44,977 bases of DNA from Akkermansia muciniphila. Its GTDB lineage: Bacteria; Verrucomicrobiota; Verrucomicrobiia; Verrucomicrobiales; Akkermansiaceae. Positions 34,141-43,174 of the stretch are shown one piece after another. The stretch covers positions 1 to 44,977 of the forward strand of contig CAMCYK010000018.1 of assembly GCA_945883695.1 (NCBI GenBank), written 5' to 3'. Under the pieces are notes generated by a model. It ran no database searches, was not told where the DNA came from, and saw only the letters and a list, made by a program, of their open reading frames with translations. A program made the translations under genes and the position numbers. Each line of letters begins with the position of its first letter. The first letter of the stretch is position 1.

Positions 34141-37100
34141 CTACGACGCCAATCTGAGAAACCGCTCCGATGTCAAATCGGCCCGTAACACATAGACGCG
34201 TCGGTTCAGGCCGAGGCTGTTCGGGACGGGGGTTGGGTCGTTGAGGCGGGCGTAGGTGTCGACCTGGATGCTGGCCGCGAAGCCGTCGGTGAAGGAGATG
34301 ATCCGCTCCGGCTTGGCCTGATTGATCCAGATCCTGGGCACCGGGCTTTTCATGTCGCCGATCAGGTCGGAGACGCCGTCGCCGTTCAGGTCCACCAGCA
34401 TGGCGTGGCGGATGCCGTTGGTGGAGGCGGTGGTGTTGGGGTAGATCGGGCTGGGCAGCTTCCATGCCTTGTAGCCGAGAGGCTGGGAGGTCTGATCCTC
34501 CGCCGACCAACTGCTTCCGGTGTTGAGGAACACGGTTTCCCTTGAGGGCTTGCTCACGACGAAGTCGACGAGGCCGTCGGCGTTGAGATCCACGAACGAG
34601 GTACCCTGTTCCTTGACCTCGCCCCGCTTGTCTATCGTGTTGAAATTCTCCTGCGGCAGCCAAGGAATATTAGGTGCGGCGGGAGAAACCCAGCCGCTGC
34701 CTGTATTGAGATGGACGCCTTTGTTGATGTCCATGGATCCGATGCCGAGGGCCTTGAGGGCATCGACGCGGCCATCGCCATTGACATCGACAAGCCGGGT
34801 TCCGACATCGTCGCCATTGGAGTTGGTGATGTTTTCCGGAATCGCGAAGGTATTGGACACGGTTCTCGGCCCCCAGCCGCTGCCGGTGTTCAGCCAGATC
34901 TCCTTCGGAGTGGGAGAGAGAGCGGAATACATGTCGGGGCGGCCGTCGCCATCCAGATCCTGAAGACCGCGGCCCACTTCGCCGCCACTGCCGCTGAATC
35001 CCGGAATTCTCAACGGCTCCTGAAGCCGCCAATCCGACGAACCGACCCAGCCGAGACCTTCGTGAAACTTGTTGAGGTAGGCGACGCCAACATTGTTTCC
35101 GGAGTTGCCCACGATGGGGAAGCTGGCCAGCGGCGCGGTGTTCAGCTTACCGGGGAGAAGGGTCAAGGTCGCGCCGTAGGGATGGACGACGAGGTCGAGG
35201 TCGCCGTCGGAGTCGAGGTCGATGTGCTCGAAGTGACTGAAGCGCTTCTGGGAGGTGGCACAGTTCGACTTGAAGTGATGGGCGTAGGCGGTTAGTTCCA
35301 CCCAGGAATTGTTCCCCCGGGTCAGATAGCCGTGCTCGGAGGTGAAGGTTCCGTTGCTTTCACGGGTCAGGTTCTTCGCGAAGGCGTAGTCGAGCTGGCC
35401 GTCGGAGTTGATATCGACGGGAACCGGGTAGATGGCCTGGGAATTAGCGAACTGTCCCTCGCCCGCGCCGGGCAGGTTGCCCGTGGGGATCGTGGGCGGG
35501 AGCTTGAGGGAGGCGTCGTTGACGAAATCGGAGCCGGTGTTGCGGAGCGCCTGGCCGAAGGTCTGGAGGGTGACCGAACCGCTGCCGCTGGTTTTGCCGT
35601 GGAGGAGATTGTAGGCGATGTCCGGCAAACCGTCGCCATTCAGGTCCTGGATGCGGACGCCGAGATCTTCGTTGTTGCCGTCCAGGATGCGCGGGGTGGC
35701 GATGGCCTGGTCGAAGGCAATGGTGCGGGCGAGGACTCCGCTGCCGGCCGGATTGCCTTCGTAAAGGCGGATATTGCGGAACCGGGATTCCCCAACCCCA
35801 TCGTTGACGGTGTTGTCGTCGTTGACGAGGGCGAGGTAGTTCATCACGCCGGTGTAATTCTGGCCGACCGGGATGGTCAGGGTCTGCCACGCGCCCGCGC
35901 CTGTGTATCTCCAGGCATTGTCGGAGAAGGCCGATGCCGGGGGGAGCGCGCCGCCGACCAGTTTGAAGAGCCGTTTGGGGCTGCCGGTGGACACGTCCTC
36001 GTCGAGGCCGATCATCCCCCATTTCGGTTCGACCGCGGTCGTCTTGTATTCGAATACAAGATACGTGTTCGCGGTGACGGTGTACGGGGTCGCGGGAGTC
36101 GACGGCGAAAGCGGATAGGCGCGCCAGGCATTGCCCGTGAGGTGGATCTCGGTGGGATCGGTCTCGCTCACGCTGACGAATGACGCCATCGAGCTGCCGG
36201 AATCCTGGCCGCTGCCGTATTCGTTGAAATCGAGGTGGCCGGCCTCGACCCATTTGGGGTCGCCGTGGAGCAAGGACTCCCACTGAAAGGACGTGGCAGG
36301 CACCCGGCTGCCGTCGGCGGCTTGCTTGTCCACGCCCTCGAGCAACGAGCGGCCGGTCTGCTGGCTGACCCGATAGAAGAAGTTGTAGGCGTGGTTGAGA
36401 TAGTCCGAGGACGGGTTCGCGCCGCTTCCTGTCCTGACTTCGACACGTTGGAGCCGCTCGTTCGCTTCCTGCCGGACACCCTTCACATAGCCGGAACTGA
36501 GATCCGGGCGACCGGTCTCATCATAGACGAAAGTCATCGAGCAGAATCCCCTGTCCGTAGGGGAGTCGGGATCGACGGTGTAGAATATCCGCCACGGGTA
36601 GCGGGAGAACGCGCTGGCAGCGGCGGGTGTGGTTGGCTGGGTCGTTCCCACGTCTCCGCAGTATTCGACACGGTAAGCGTTCTCGTCCGTGGTGTCGGCA
36701 ACCAGGTTGACGAGCCACGAGAGAACTCCGTGGCTGCCAATCTCAACCCGCGAGTCCGGGGTATTGCCAAGCGTGAGCTTCAGTCCGGCCTTCGTCTCGA
36801 CCGTCCAATAGGCGGGACCCGTGCCGTTCTGTCCCACCGCCTTAATGCGGGCGTAGGAGTCCATCTCGGTGCGGTATTCCGAGCCGTCGGCACCGTAGTT
36901 GCCGGAAATGCACACCAGCCGCTCGCCATCGAGGAAGTAGCGGTCGTTCGCGTCGAAGTCCGCGCCGTCGGCGATGCCGTCCTTTTTCAGGCTGGAAGGG
37001 CCGCGGGTGATTTTCTGGAGGCCGCCGATCGACCAACCGACGCCCAGCGGCCCGTTGCCGGCATTGCTGGAATAGTTCAGGGACAGCTTCGGTTCCATGC

Positions 37101-38133
37101 CCGCCCGGCCTTTCGGGATATCCAGCGGGATGGTGTAGGTGGCCGCACCATCGCCGCCGACGGCGAACTGGCCTTTCAAGGCGCCGACCGGCTGGTGGGA
37201 GTTGAGGATGGTGAGTGGTGGAACCGTGCCGACATTTCCCGTGCCACTCGATCCGTTGACCGGCGTGCCGGGCGACTGGGAGTTCCAAAGCGAGTCGAGA
37301 TACTTGTTGAGGAAGGACTTGCCGGTGGCAGGGTCGATCGCGTCCCGGTCGTAGAGATTCGGGTTGGAGCCGTTGGCGGTTTCCCAGGCGTCCGGCAGGC
37401 CGTCCTTGTCGGCGTCCGGGAAGAGCCTGTTGGAAGGGTTGGCCTCCAGGTTGTCGATCAGGGTGTCGCCGGCCAGGCTGCCGAAGAACTCGAGCTGCTC
37501 CAGATTCCCACCCCGCCCTTCGAAGCCGAGATTCACGGCGGCCAGCTTGCCGTCGATGAAGAGGTCCCAGATCTTGCGGCCGTAGTCGTGGCGCAGGGTG
37601 GCGCGGACCCAGTCGGTGGAGACCGTCGCGCCAGCGGGAACGGGGTAGGTTCCCGCGGTGAGATACCACTTTTCCTCCGCCACGGTGGTGGCCGGGGGGA
37701 CGGGAAGGGCATCATCGTTGCCGTGAAGCACCCACAAGCGGCCGGTGGTCGAGCCGTGCGGGAGCTGGAATGCGATCTGCGTGCCGTTGGCGAAGAAGTT
37801 CGCCTCGCTGCCCTCCGGCGTGGCGGCGGGCTTGATGCGGAAGTCGATGAAGGCGATGCGTTCCGCCGCGTTCCAGGCGACCGGCTTGCGCAGCCAGGCT
37901 TCCTGCGCGGGATCGACGCCGATCTTCAACGCCTTGCCGCCACCGAATCCCTGCCCCGCAGGGGTGACGGCGGAATTCCCGTAGATCGGTTCCCAGGGAT
38001 CGGGCGAGGAAAGATCGACCGGCACCGACTCATAGGTCTCGAAGCTGATCGGCGGCAACTGCGCGAGGACCTGGTGGGCGAGCAGCGACAGGTTGACGAG
38101 CAGCGCGGCGGTGAGCTTGAGAGTGGAATGCAT
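34141..38133 (-). CDS. SpvB/FG-GAP secreted protein (RHS/Tc-toxin type), C-terminus cut by transposon
   Basis: A 1330-residue exported protein. It has a signal peptide (MHSTLKLTAALLVNLSLLAH, cleavage near 24), a lectin-like N-terminal region, and a Ca-binding-type DADKDGLPDAWETANG motif (about 235). A SpvB domain follows from about 330 (YTIPLDIPKGRAGMEPKLSL then GPLGVGWSIGG). At least seven FG-GAP-type Asp-rich repeats lie between about 830 and 1250 (DLNGDGLPDIAY, DINSDGQLDYAF, DLDGDGRPDMYS and others). Homologous proteins run on into a long RHS/YD-repeat shell and a toxin tip. Here the frame ends with TSERFLRLAS, encoded by the end of the transposable element at 34141-34175, so the RHS part is lost. 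A 14-G run lies 17 bp upstream of the start codon. Confidence 0.88.
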   Translation of the reverse strand: MHSTLKLTAALLVNLSLLAHQVLAQLPPISFETYESVPVDLSSPDPWEPIYGNSAVTPAGQGFGGGKALKIGVDPAQEAWLRKPVAWNAAERIAFIDFRIKPAATPEGSEANFFANGTQIAFQLPHGSTTGRLWVLHGNDDALPVPPATTVAEEKWYLTAGTYPVPAGATVSTDWVRATLRHDYGRKIWDLFIDGKLAAVNLGFEGRGGNLEQLEFFGSLAGDTLIDNLEANPSNRLFPDADKDGLPDAWETANGSNPNLYDRDAIDPATGKSFLNKYLDSLWNSQSPGTPVNGSSGTGNVGTVPPLTILNSHQPVGALKGQFAVGGDGAATYTIPLDIPKGRAGMEPKLSLNYSSNAGNGPLGVGWSIGGLQKITRGPSSLKKDGIADGADFDANDRYFLDGERLVCISGNYGADGSEYRTEMDSYARIKAVGQNGTGPAYWTVETKAGLKLTLGNTPDSRVEIGSHGVLSWLVNLVADTTDENAYRVEYCGDVGTTQPTTPAAASAFSRYPWRIFYTVDPDSPTDRGFCSMTFVYDETGRPDLSSGYVKGVRQEANERLQRVEVRTGSGANPSSDYLNHAYNFFYRVSQQTGRSLLEGVDKQAADGSRVPATSFQWESLLHGDPKWVEAGHLDFNEYGSGQDSGSSMASFVSVSETDPTEIHLTGNAWRAYPLSPSTPATPYTVTANTYLVFEYKTTAVEPKWGMIGLDEDVSTGSPKRLFKLVGGALPPASAFSDNAWRYTGAGAWQTLTIPVGQNYTGVMNYLALVNDDNTVNDGVGESRFRNIRLYEGNPAGSGVLARTIAFDQAIATPRILDGNNEDLGVRIQDLNGDGLPDIAYNLLHGKTSGSGSVTLQTFGQALRNTGSDFVNDASLKLPPTIPTGNLPGAGEGQFANSQAIYPVPVDINSDGQLDYAFAKNLTRESNGTFTSEHGYLTRGNNSWVELTAYAHHFKSNCATSQKRFSHFEHIDLDSDGDLDLVVHPYGATLTLLPGKLNTAPLASFPIVGNSGNNVGVAYLNKFHEGLGWVGSSDWRLQEPLRIPGFSGSGGEVGRGLQDLDGDGRPDMYSALSPTPKEIWLNTGSGWGPRTVSNTFAIPENITNSNGDDVGTRLVDVNGDGRVDALKALGIGSMDINKGVHLNTGSGWVSPAAPNIPWLPQENFNTIDKRGEVKEQGTSFVDLNADGLVDFVVSKPSRETVFLNTGSSWSAEDQTSQPLGYKAWKLPSPIYPNTTASTNGIRHAMLVDLNGDGVSDLIGDMKSPVPRIWINQAKPERIISFTDGFAASIQVDTYARLNDPTPVPNSLGLNRRVYVLRADLTSERFLRLAS

Positions 38134-38304
38134 CGCGCCGCTGCATTAATCCCCCCCCCCCCCCTTCAGGTCAAGCCCGGGAATTCAACAAAACCGCGCC
38201 ATCTCGATAAAGGCGCCGGTCAAGTCCTGCCCGACGCATCGGCCGCTCCCTCGGAAAACAAGATTCTTCTCAACCCGCACCGGCCTTCCTAACATCCTCC
38301 CATC
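38134..38304. promoter_or_regulatory. Divergent region with 14-nt poly(C)/poly(G) tract
   Basis: A 171-bp gap between the leftward SpvB-like gene and the rightward HerA-like gene. Fourteen consecutive C occupy 38151-38164 (plus strand), which is G14 in the sense of the SpvB-like transcript, 17-30 bp before its ATG. Such runs change length by slippage and can switch promoter spacing or translation. Confidence 0.75.
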
Positions 38305-40719
38305 ATGACCCCCGCCGTCACCGACTACGAAAAGCTGGGCGCCTTTTACCTGGGCCGCGAATACGACCCCGAGACGAAATCCGCCGACGGCGGGCTGGTG
38401 CTCTACGACTCGAAGGACCTGGTCACCCACGGCGTGGTGCTCGGGATGACCGGCTCCGGCAAGACCGGCCTCTGCCTCGCGCTGCTCGAGGAAGCCGCGA
38501 TGGACAACATCCCGGCGATCGTGATCGATCCGAAAGGCGACATCTCCAACCTGTTGCTCACTTTCCCCGAACTCCGCTCCGAAGACTTCCGGCCGTGGAT
38601 CAACGAGGACGACGCGGCGAAGAAAGGCGTCACGCCCGACGAGCACGCCGCCAAAACTGCGGAGACCTGGAGAAAGGGGCTCGCCGATTGGGGCCAGTCG
38701 CCGGAGCGAATCGCGCAGCTCCAGTCGAAGATCGACATCAACATCTTCACCCCCGGCTCGAAAGCCGGCATCCCGGTGTCGATCCTCAGCTCGCTCGAAG
38801 CGCCGCCGTTCGAGGTCATGGACGATGCCGAACTGCTCGGCGAACGGATCGAGAGCACCGTCGCCTCGCTGCTTTCGCTGGTCGGCGTCGATGCCGATCC
38901 GATCCAGTCGCCGCAGGCGATCCTGCTCTCCAACATTTTCCAGCACGAGTGGGCGGCCGAGCGCGACATCACGCTGGAAACGCTGATCCGCCACATCCAG
39001 AAGCCCGGCTTCGACAAGGTCGGCGTGATCGATCTCGAGAGCTTCCTGCCGCAAAAGGACCGCCAGACCCTCGCGCTGAAGTTCAACAACCTGCTCGCCT
39101 CGCCCGGCTTCTCGACCTGGCTCGAAGGTCCGCCGCTGGACATCGCGAAGATGCTCCACGCACCCGACGGCAAGCCGCGGATCTCGATCTTTTCGATCTC
39201 CCACCTCGGCGACGCCGAGCGGATGTTCTTCGTCAGCCTGCTGCTCAACCAGATGCTCGGCTGGATGCGCGCGCAGAGCGGCACCACCTCGCTGCGCGCG
39301 CTGCTCTACATGGACGAGATTTACGGCTACCTGCCGCCGACCGCCAATCCGCCGAGCAAACGGCCGATGATGACGCTGCTCAAGCAAGCGCGCGCCTTCG
39401 GGGTCGGCTGCCTGCTGGCGACCCAGAATCCGGTCGACCTCGACTACAAGGCGCTGTCGAACATCGGCACCTGGTTCCTTGGGCGGCTCCAGACCGAGCG
39501 CGACAAGCTGCGGGTGCTCGACGGCCTGGACGGCGCGGCCGGCGCGCAGAACGCGAAGTTCGACCGCGCCTCGATGGAGAAGCTGCTGTCGGGCCTCGGC
39601 AACCGGGTGTTCCTGATGAACAACGTCCACGAGGACGGGCCGGTGCTGTTCCACGTGCGCTGGGTGATGAGTTATCTGACCGGCCCGCTGACCCGCACCA
39701 GCATCAAGAAGCTGATGGACCCGAAGCGCGCCGCTTTCGGAAGTACGAAGGATGCCGTAGTTGCGGCTGGCAACCCGATGGCGATGCCCGGGATGGCCGC
39801 GCCCGCTGCGAAGGCGGCGGGCCGTCCGATGGTCGGCGCCGGCGTCGCGGAAAAGTTCGCGCCACCCGCCGGCGACGCCAGCGAGGTCAGCTACCGGCCG
39901 CATTTGCTGCGGGTCGGAACCGTCCATTTCGCTTCGGCCAAGGCCGGCGTCGAAGGCAGCCGCAAGATCCGCAAGGTGAACGCGATCCTGCCGGAAGCGA
40001 TCGACTGGGAGCGCGACCTGCCGCCGCCGCTCAAGCCCGAGGACCTCGGCTCCGAGCCCGCCACCGGAGCCGGCTTCGGCGAGCTGCCGGGTTTCGCGAT
40101 GAACGCGGCGAACTACAAGCAGGTCGAGAAGGACTTCGCCGAGTGGCTCTACCGCAACGAGCGCGCCGACATCTTCACCTGCCCGGCGCTCAAGGCCTAC
40201 TCGGAAATCGGCGAAGCGGAGGGCGAGTTCCGCGCCCGGCTGTCGCAGCAGGCCCGTGAGGCGCGCGATGCCGCCGTGGAAAAACTCCGGGCCGCGACCG
40301 GCAAGAAGCTCGCCACCCTTGAAGGCCGCCTGCAAACCGCCGAAGCCGGGCTGGCCCGCCAGAAGACCGAATCCCAGAGCGCGAAGATGCAGGCCGGGGT
40401 GTCGATCCTCGGCGGCCTGTTAGGCGGCCTGATGGGCCGCAAGCGCGGTGCCAGCGCCGCCCTTTCGAAAGGCACCAGCGCCTACAAGCAGCACCAGGAC
40501 GTCGCCGCAGCGGAGGACAAGGTGGAAAGCGTGCAGCAGCAGGTCGCGGAGCTCAACCAACAGCTCGAAACCGAGATCGCCGCGCTGTCACAGAACTACG
40601 ATCCGGCGGTGCTCGCACTCGAGATCGAGTCGCTCAAGCCGACCAAGGCGAATGTCCGCGTCGATTCCGTTTCGCTGTTGTGGCTGCCGTACGACGCGCG
40701 CGGCGAGCGGGCGTGGTGA
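38305..40719 (+). CDS. HerA/DUF87-type ATPase with C-terminal glycine-zipper
   Basis: An 804-residue ATPase of the HerA/VirB4-like (DUF87) group. Walker A is GMTGSGKT (47-54), followed by AIVIDPKGDISNLLL. Walker B is LLYMDEIYGYLP (about 333-344), then the sensor-type GCLLATQNPVDLDYKAL. The C-terminal third has a linker rich in Ala/Gly/Pro (about 480-540), a coiled coil (about 640-770), and within it a small-residue segment GVSILGGLLGGLMGRKR that could insert in or lie on membrane. Relatives are hexameric DNA or peptide translocases. The biological role of this subgroup is not known to me. It stands 50 bp before the DUF3800 gene on the same strand. Confidence 0.85.
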   Translation: MTPAVTDYEKLGAFYLGREYDPETKSADGGLVLYDSKDLVTHGVVLGMTGSGKTGLCLALLEEAAMDNIPAIVIDPKGDISNLLLTFPELRSEDFRPWINEDDAAKKGVTPDEHAAKTAETWRKGLADWGQSPERIAQLQSKIDINIFTPGSKAGIPVSILSSLEAPPFEVMDDAELLGERIESTVASLLSLVGVDADPIQSPQAILLSNIFQHEWAAERDITLETLIRHIQKPGFDKVGVIDLESFLPQKDRQTLALKFNNLLASPGFSTWLEGPPLDIAKMLHAPDGKPRISIFSISHLGDAERMFFVSLLLNQMLGWMRAQSGTTSLRALLYMDEIYGYLPPTANPPSKRPMMTLLKQARAFGVGCLLATQNPVDLDYKALSNIGTWFLGRLQTERDKLRVLDGLDGAAGAQNAKFDRASMEKLLSGLGNRVFLMNNVHEDGPVLFHVRWVMSYLTGPLTRTSIKKLMDPKRAAFGSTKDAVVAAGNPMAMPGMAAPAAKAAGRPMVGAGVAEKFAPPAGDASEVSYRPHLLRVGTVHFASAKAGVEGSRKIRKVNAILPEAIDWERDLPPPLKPEDLGSEPATGAGFGELPGFAMNAANYKQVEKDFAEWLYRNERADIFTCPALKAYSEIGEAEGEFRARLSQQAREARDAAVEKLRAATGKKLATLEGRLQTAEAGLARQKTESQSAKMQAGVSILGGLLGGLMGRKRGASAALSKGTSAYKQHQDVAAAEDKVESVQQQVAELNQQLETEIAALSQNYDPAVLALEIESLKPTKANVRVDSVSLLWLPYDARGERAW

Positions 40720-40769
40720 GACGATGCTCATTGTGATCAAGCCGCCGAGATTCGCAACAGGCCGAAGCC

Positions 40770-41567
40770 ATGATTTCCTCCTTCATCGTATACATTGACG
40801 AATCGGGTGACGAGGGCTTCGTTTCCCATCCGGATGGAAGTGGCAGCTCCCGCTGGTTCATCCTCTCGGCGGCGGTCATCCGGCGGACAAACGATTTGCA
40901 GATGGTATCGTGCCTCAACGAAACTCGCGTTATTTTGCGGAAGCCGCCAAAGACCGCGTTGCACTTCGTGGACCTGAAACACGAACAGCGCGTGCCCTAC
41001 ATCAGGCGGGTTGGAGCGTTGCCTATGCGAACGGTCAGCGTGTTGGTCCACAAGCCACAGATCACCGAACCTGAGAAGTTCCAAAACACCAAGTTTCTCC
41101 TCTACCGCTACGCCACGCGCCTCCTTTTGGAGCGAATCTCTTGGCTTTGCCGGGATCAGCGACGGCCCGGCGAGGGAGACGGATTCGCCGAGGTGATCTT
41201 TTCCAATCGAAGTATCATGTCTTACGACGAGATTCGCTCGTATCTCCGCCTGCTGCTGAAGCAATCGGAGAGCAATCCGCAGAGCGTGCAGATTGACCGG
41301 ACGGTGATCGATCCTTCCCGCATTCGAGCAGTGGAGCATTCAAAACTCGCCGGCCTGCAAGTCGCTGACGCGGTTGCTTCGGGGTTTCTTTTCGCACTCA
41401 AGGTGAACCGCTACGGTGAGACGGAAACCGGCTATGTCGGTCATCTCAAAAAGTCGATCTACCGGCACAAGGACATGGCGCTTGGTTACGGGCTCAAGCT
41501 GTGGCCGGAAGACCTCGCCACCCTGAAACTCCAAGCCCCCGAGGTTTCAGTCCTCGAGGGCTTGTGA
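40770..41567 (+). CDS. DUF3800-domain protein
   Basis: A 265-residue protein of the DUF3800 family. It opens SSFIVYIDESGDEGFVS, the acidic Asp-Glu-Ser-Gly-Asp motif that defines the family. It continues with WFILSAAVIRR, ALHFVDLKHEQR and, near the C-terminus, EHSKLAGLQVADAVASGFLF, containing the conserved Gln-x-Ala-Asp. The fold is thought to be RNase H-like, with the two acidic clusters as a possible metal site, so a nuclease role is plausible but unproven. DUF3800 genes are often found in mobile or defence-rich regions. It follows the HerA-like gene by 50 bp and converges on the HTH/helicase pair. Confidence 0.88.
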   Translation: MISSFIVYIDESGDEGFVSHPDGSGSSRWFILSAAVIRRTNDLQMVSCLNETRVILRKPPKTALHFVDLKHEQRVPYIRRVGALPMRTVSVLVHKPQITEPEKFQNTKFLLYRYATRLLLERISWLCRDQRRPGEGDGFAEVIFSNRSIMSYDEIRSYLRLLLKQSESNPQSVQIDRTVIDPSRIRAVEHSKLAGLQVADAVASGFLFALKVNRYGETETGYVGHLKKSIYRHKDMALGYGLKLWPEDLATLKLQAPEVSVLEGL

Positions 41568-41932
41568 GATTCAGTGGCCCCAGGAACCGAGGATCCCACC
41601 CATTCGGGCTGCCACTCGTGAGAGCGACCTCTACTTTTCCTGCGCTTGCCGGCGGAAAGATGACACCCGGACTCCGGTCCCGTCAAGAAATCACTCCACC
41701 ACCTCCAGCCCGAAGGCACCGCCCGCGCCCGGCTCCGCGTCGCCTACTGCTACACGCAGTTGCGTCTTGAGGCACCACCCTGATCAATCGAGCGGGCGCG
41801 GGGTCGCGGGGCAGACGCCAGCGATGGAAATCGGAAATTCGCGAGCCCAAATAAATTCTGCCCTTCTCCACACGGAGCTTTTCAGGAAGACGGGCCATTT
41901 CGACGCCAGCAAAATTGGTGGCGCGTAAATAC
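41568..41932. other. Intergenic region without a convincing gene
   Basis: A 365-bp gap between the DUF3800 gene and the convergent HTH-protein gene. Short open frames exist on both strands, but none has family character or consistent codon use. A C-terminal-like stretch at about 41680-41780 (plus frame ending ARLRVAYCYTQLRLEAPP) may be a gene remnant. No hairpin terminator was recognised. Confidence 0.5.
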
Positions 41933-43156
41933 TCAAGGTTCCGGGAAAAGTCCGGCGATCTGCCGAAACGCCTCGCCATTCCAAGGTCTGAACCATTCGC
42001 CCAGCGGATCCAGATCTTCGGCATGGTGCTCCGCCCATCTGAGCCAAAGATCTGCCGGTGAGTTCTCCTCCGGAGACCGGCCATGATCACGGAAATACAG
42101 CGACCTCGCGGCCTCGATGAAATCTCTCAACTCGGTTGCACGGCGGTGATTCTCCGATTGATTCAAAAGGATCTCAACGGCCTCGTCCTCCCTCCGCTGG
42201 ATCGCATCCATCCGATAGCGGAGTTCTTCAAGCTCCTTGCGTCGGCGCTCGTCCTCTGCACGGCGAAGACGCTCTCGTTGGAGAAACTCACCCGCAAGCG
42301 GGACAGTGGCGACAATCTGGTCGAGGCAACTTTCGATGCGCTGGATCTTGCCGTCCTTCCAGGTCGAGGTTCGCTTGAACCCCCAGCCGGCATCGACCGT
42401 GAACTCGAAAACACCCGAAGGCACATCCTCGTAGGTCGACTGCCACTTGCGCCTTCTCTCTACGGCATCCTCGAACATCACCCGCTTCTTCTTCTCCTTG
42501 AGCACGAAGGCAACCCGTTCGCCGCTGGCTTCCACCCAGCAAACCGGCGAGGGCCGTTGTTCCCGGTAGTAGCCATATTCGCGCCTCGGTTTCGCTGCCT
42601 CGGCATCGTCCAGGTCACATCGAAACCTCAAGCCGAGCGCTTCGACTCCCCGCGCGAAGGCATCGAGAAACAGCAGGGCGCGGTCCAAACTGCCCTCGAA
42701 CACCCGTGCATCGAAATGCTTGCGTTCTTTGCGTTGGTCCCAAGGCTTGTTGCTGAACCCCTCGCGCAACTGGGTGCGGGTGGCCTCCACCAGCGGATGA
42801 AGGTTATCCAAATCCGGGGCGATGGTGCTCACCGGCAAGCCCTTGGTCTCGACCATTTCGGTCACCTCCCGCACCTCCTTCCGCTTTCTCACCCGCTCGG
42901 TCTTCTGCCGCTTGCTGTTTTCCAGATCCACATCCCAGGTCAGCCGCGTTTCCTTCGTCACCTTCGGCCGCGGGTCTTTGGAAACCTTCTTGCCGCACTG
43001 CACCCGCGTCCAATATCCGGTTACCGGCGTCGGGATGTCCATCTCCGTGCAAATCCGTTTCAACGCGCTGCTGGAAATCCCCAACTCCGCCGCAATCTTC
43101 GTACACGGCCGGGACCAGGCGTCCTGGTAGAGCTTGGCGCGTTCAAGAAGGGGCAT
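41933..43156 (-). CDS. HTH-domain protein of unknown function, downstream of the helicase
   Basis: A 407-residue protein. The N-terminus is a helix-turn-helix-like segment (LYQDAWSRPCTKIAAELGIS, then SSALKRICTEMDIPTPVTGYW, about 9-50). I recall similar N-termini in many uncharacterised bacterial proteins. The next part (50-110) is basic. The centre has alternating charged segments (CWVEASGERVAFVLKEKKKR), and 290-350 is a highly charged coiled coil (RERLRRAEDERRRKELEELR). There is no signal peptide and no catalytic motif. It starts 18 bp after the end of the helicase/repeat frame on the same strand, so the two are probably co-transcribed. A DNA-binding role is inferred only from the N-terminus. 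Confidence 0.8.
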   Translation of the reverse strand: MPLLERAKLYQDAWSRPCTKIAAELGISSSALKRICTEMDIPTPVTGYWTRVQCGKKVSKDPRPKVTKETRLTWDVDLENSKRQKTERVRKRKEVREVTEMVETKGLPVSTIAPDLDNLHPLVEATRTQLREGFSNKPWDQRKERKHFDARVFEGSLDRALLFLDAFARGVEALGLRFRCDLDDAEAAKPRREYGYYREQRPSPVCWVEASGERVAFVLKEKKKRVMFEDAVERRRKWQSTYEDVPSGVFEFTVDAGWGFKRTSTWKDGKIQRIESCLDQIVATVPLAGEFLQRERLRRAEDERRRKELEELRYRMDAIQRREDEAVEILLNQSENHRRATELRDFIEAARSLYFRDHGRSPEENSPADLWLRWAEHHAEDLDPLGEWFRPWNGEAFRQIAGLFPEP

Positions 43157-43174
43157 GGGCGGGGTGCTCTGTCG

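Larger units (their letters stand above)
31925..34175 (+). mobile_element. Two-gene DDE transposase/ATPase element, left end lost
   Basis: The element comprises a DDE transposase gene, an AAA ATPase gene and a 360-bp right flank. The right end is taken at 34175. There the sequence reads CGACGCCAATCTGAGAAACC, then GCTCCGATGTCA, giving a terminal ...CA as in Mu/Tn7/IS21-type ends, and the interrupted host gene resumes at 34176. The left end is missing because RAYT-element DNA abuts the transposase at about 31924. The family assignment is by gene pair, not by a named IS. Confidence 0.7.

Noticed and set aside
41501..41770. 89-codon frame after the DUF3800 gene
   Set aside because: Pro/Arg-rich, overlaps the DUF3800 end, and shows no recognisable features.
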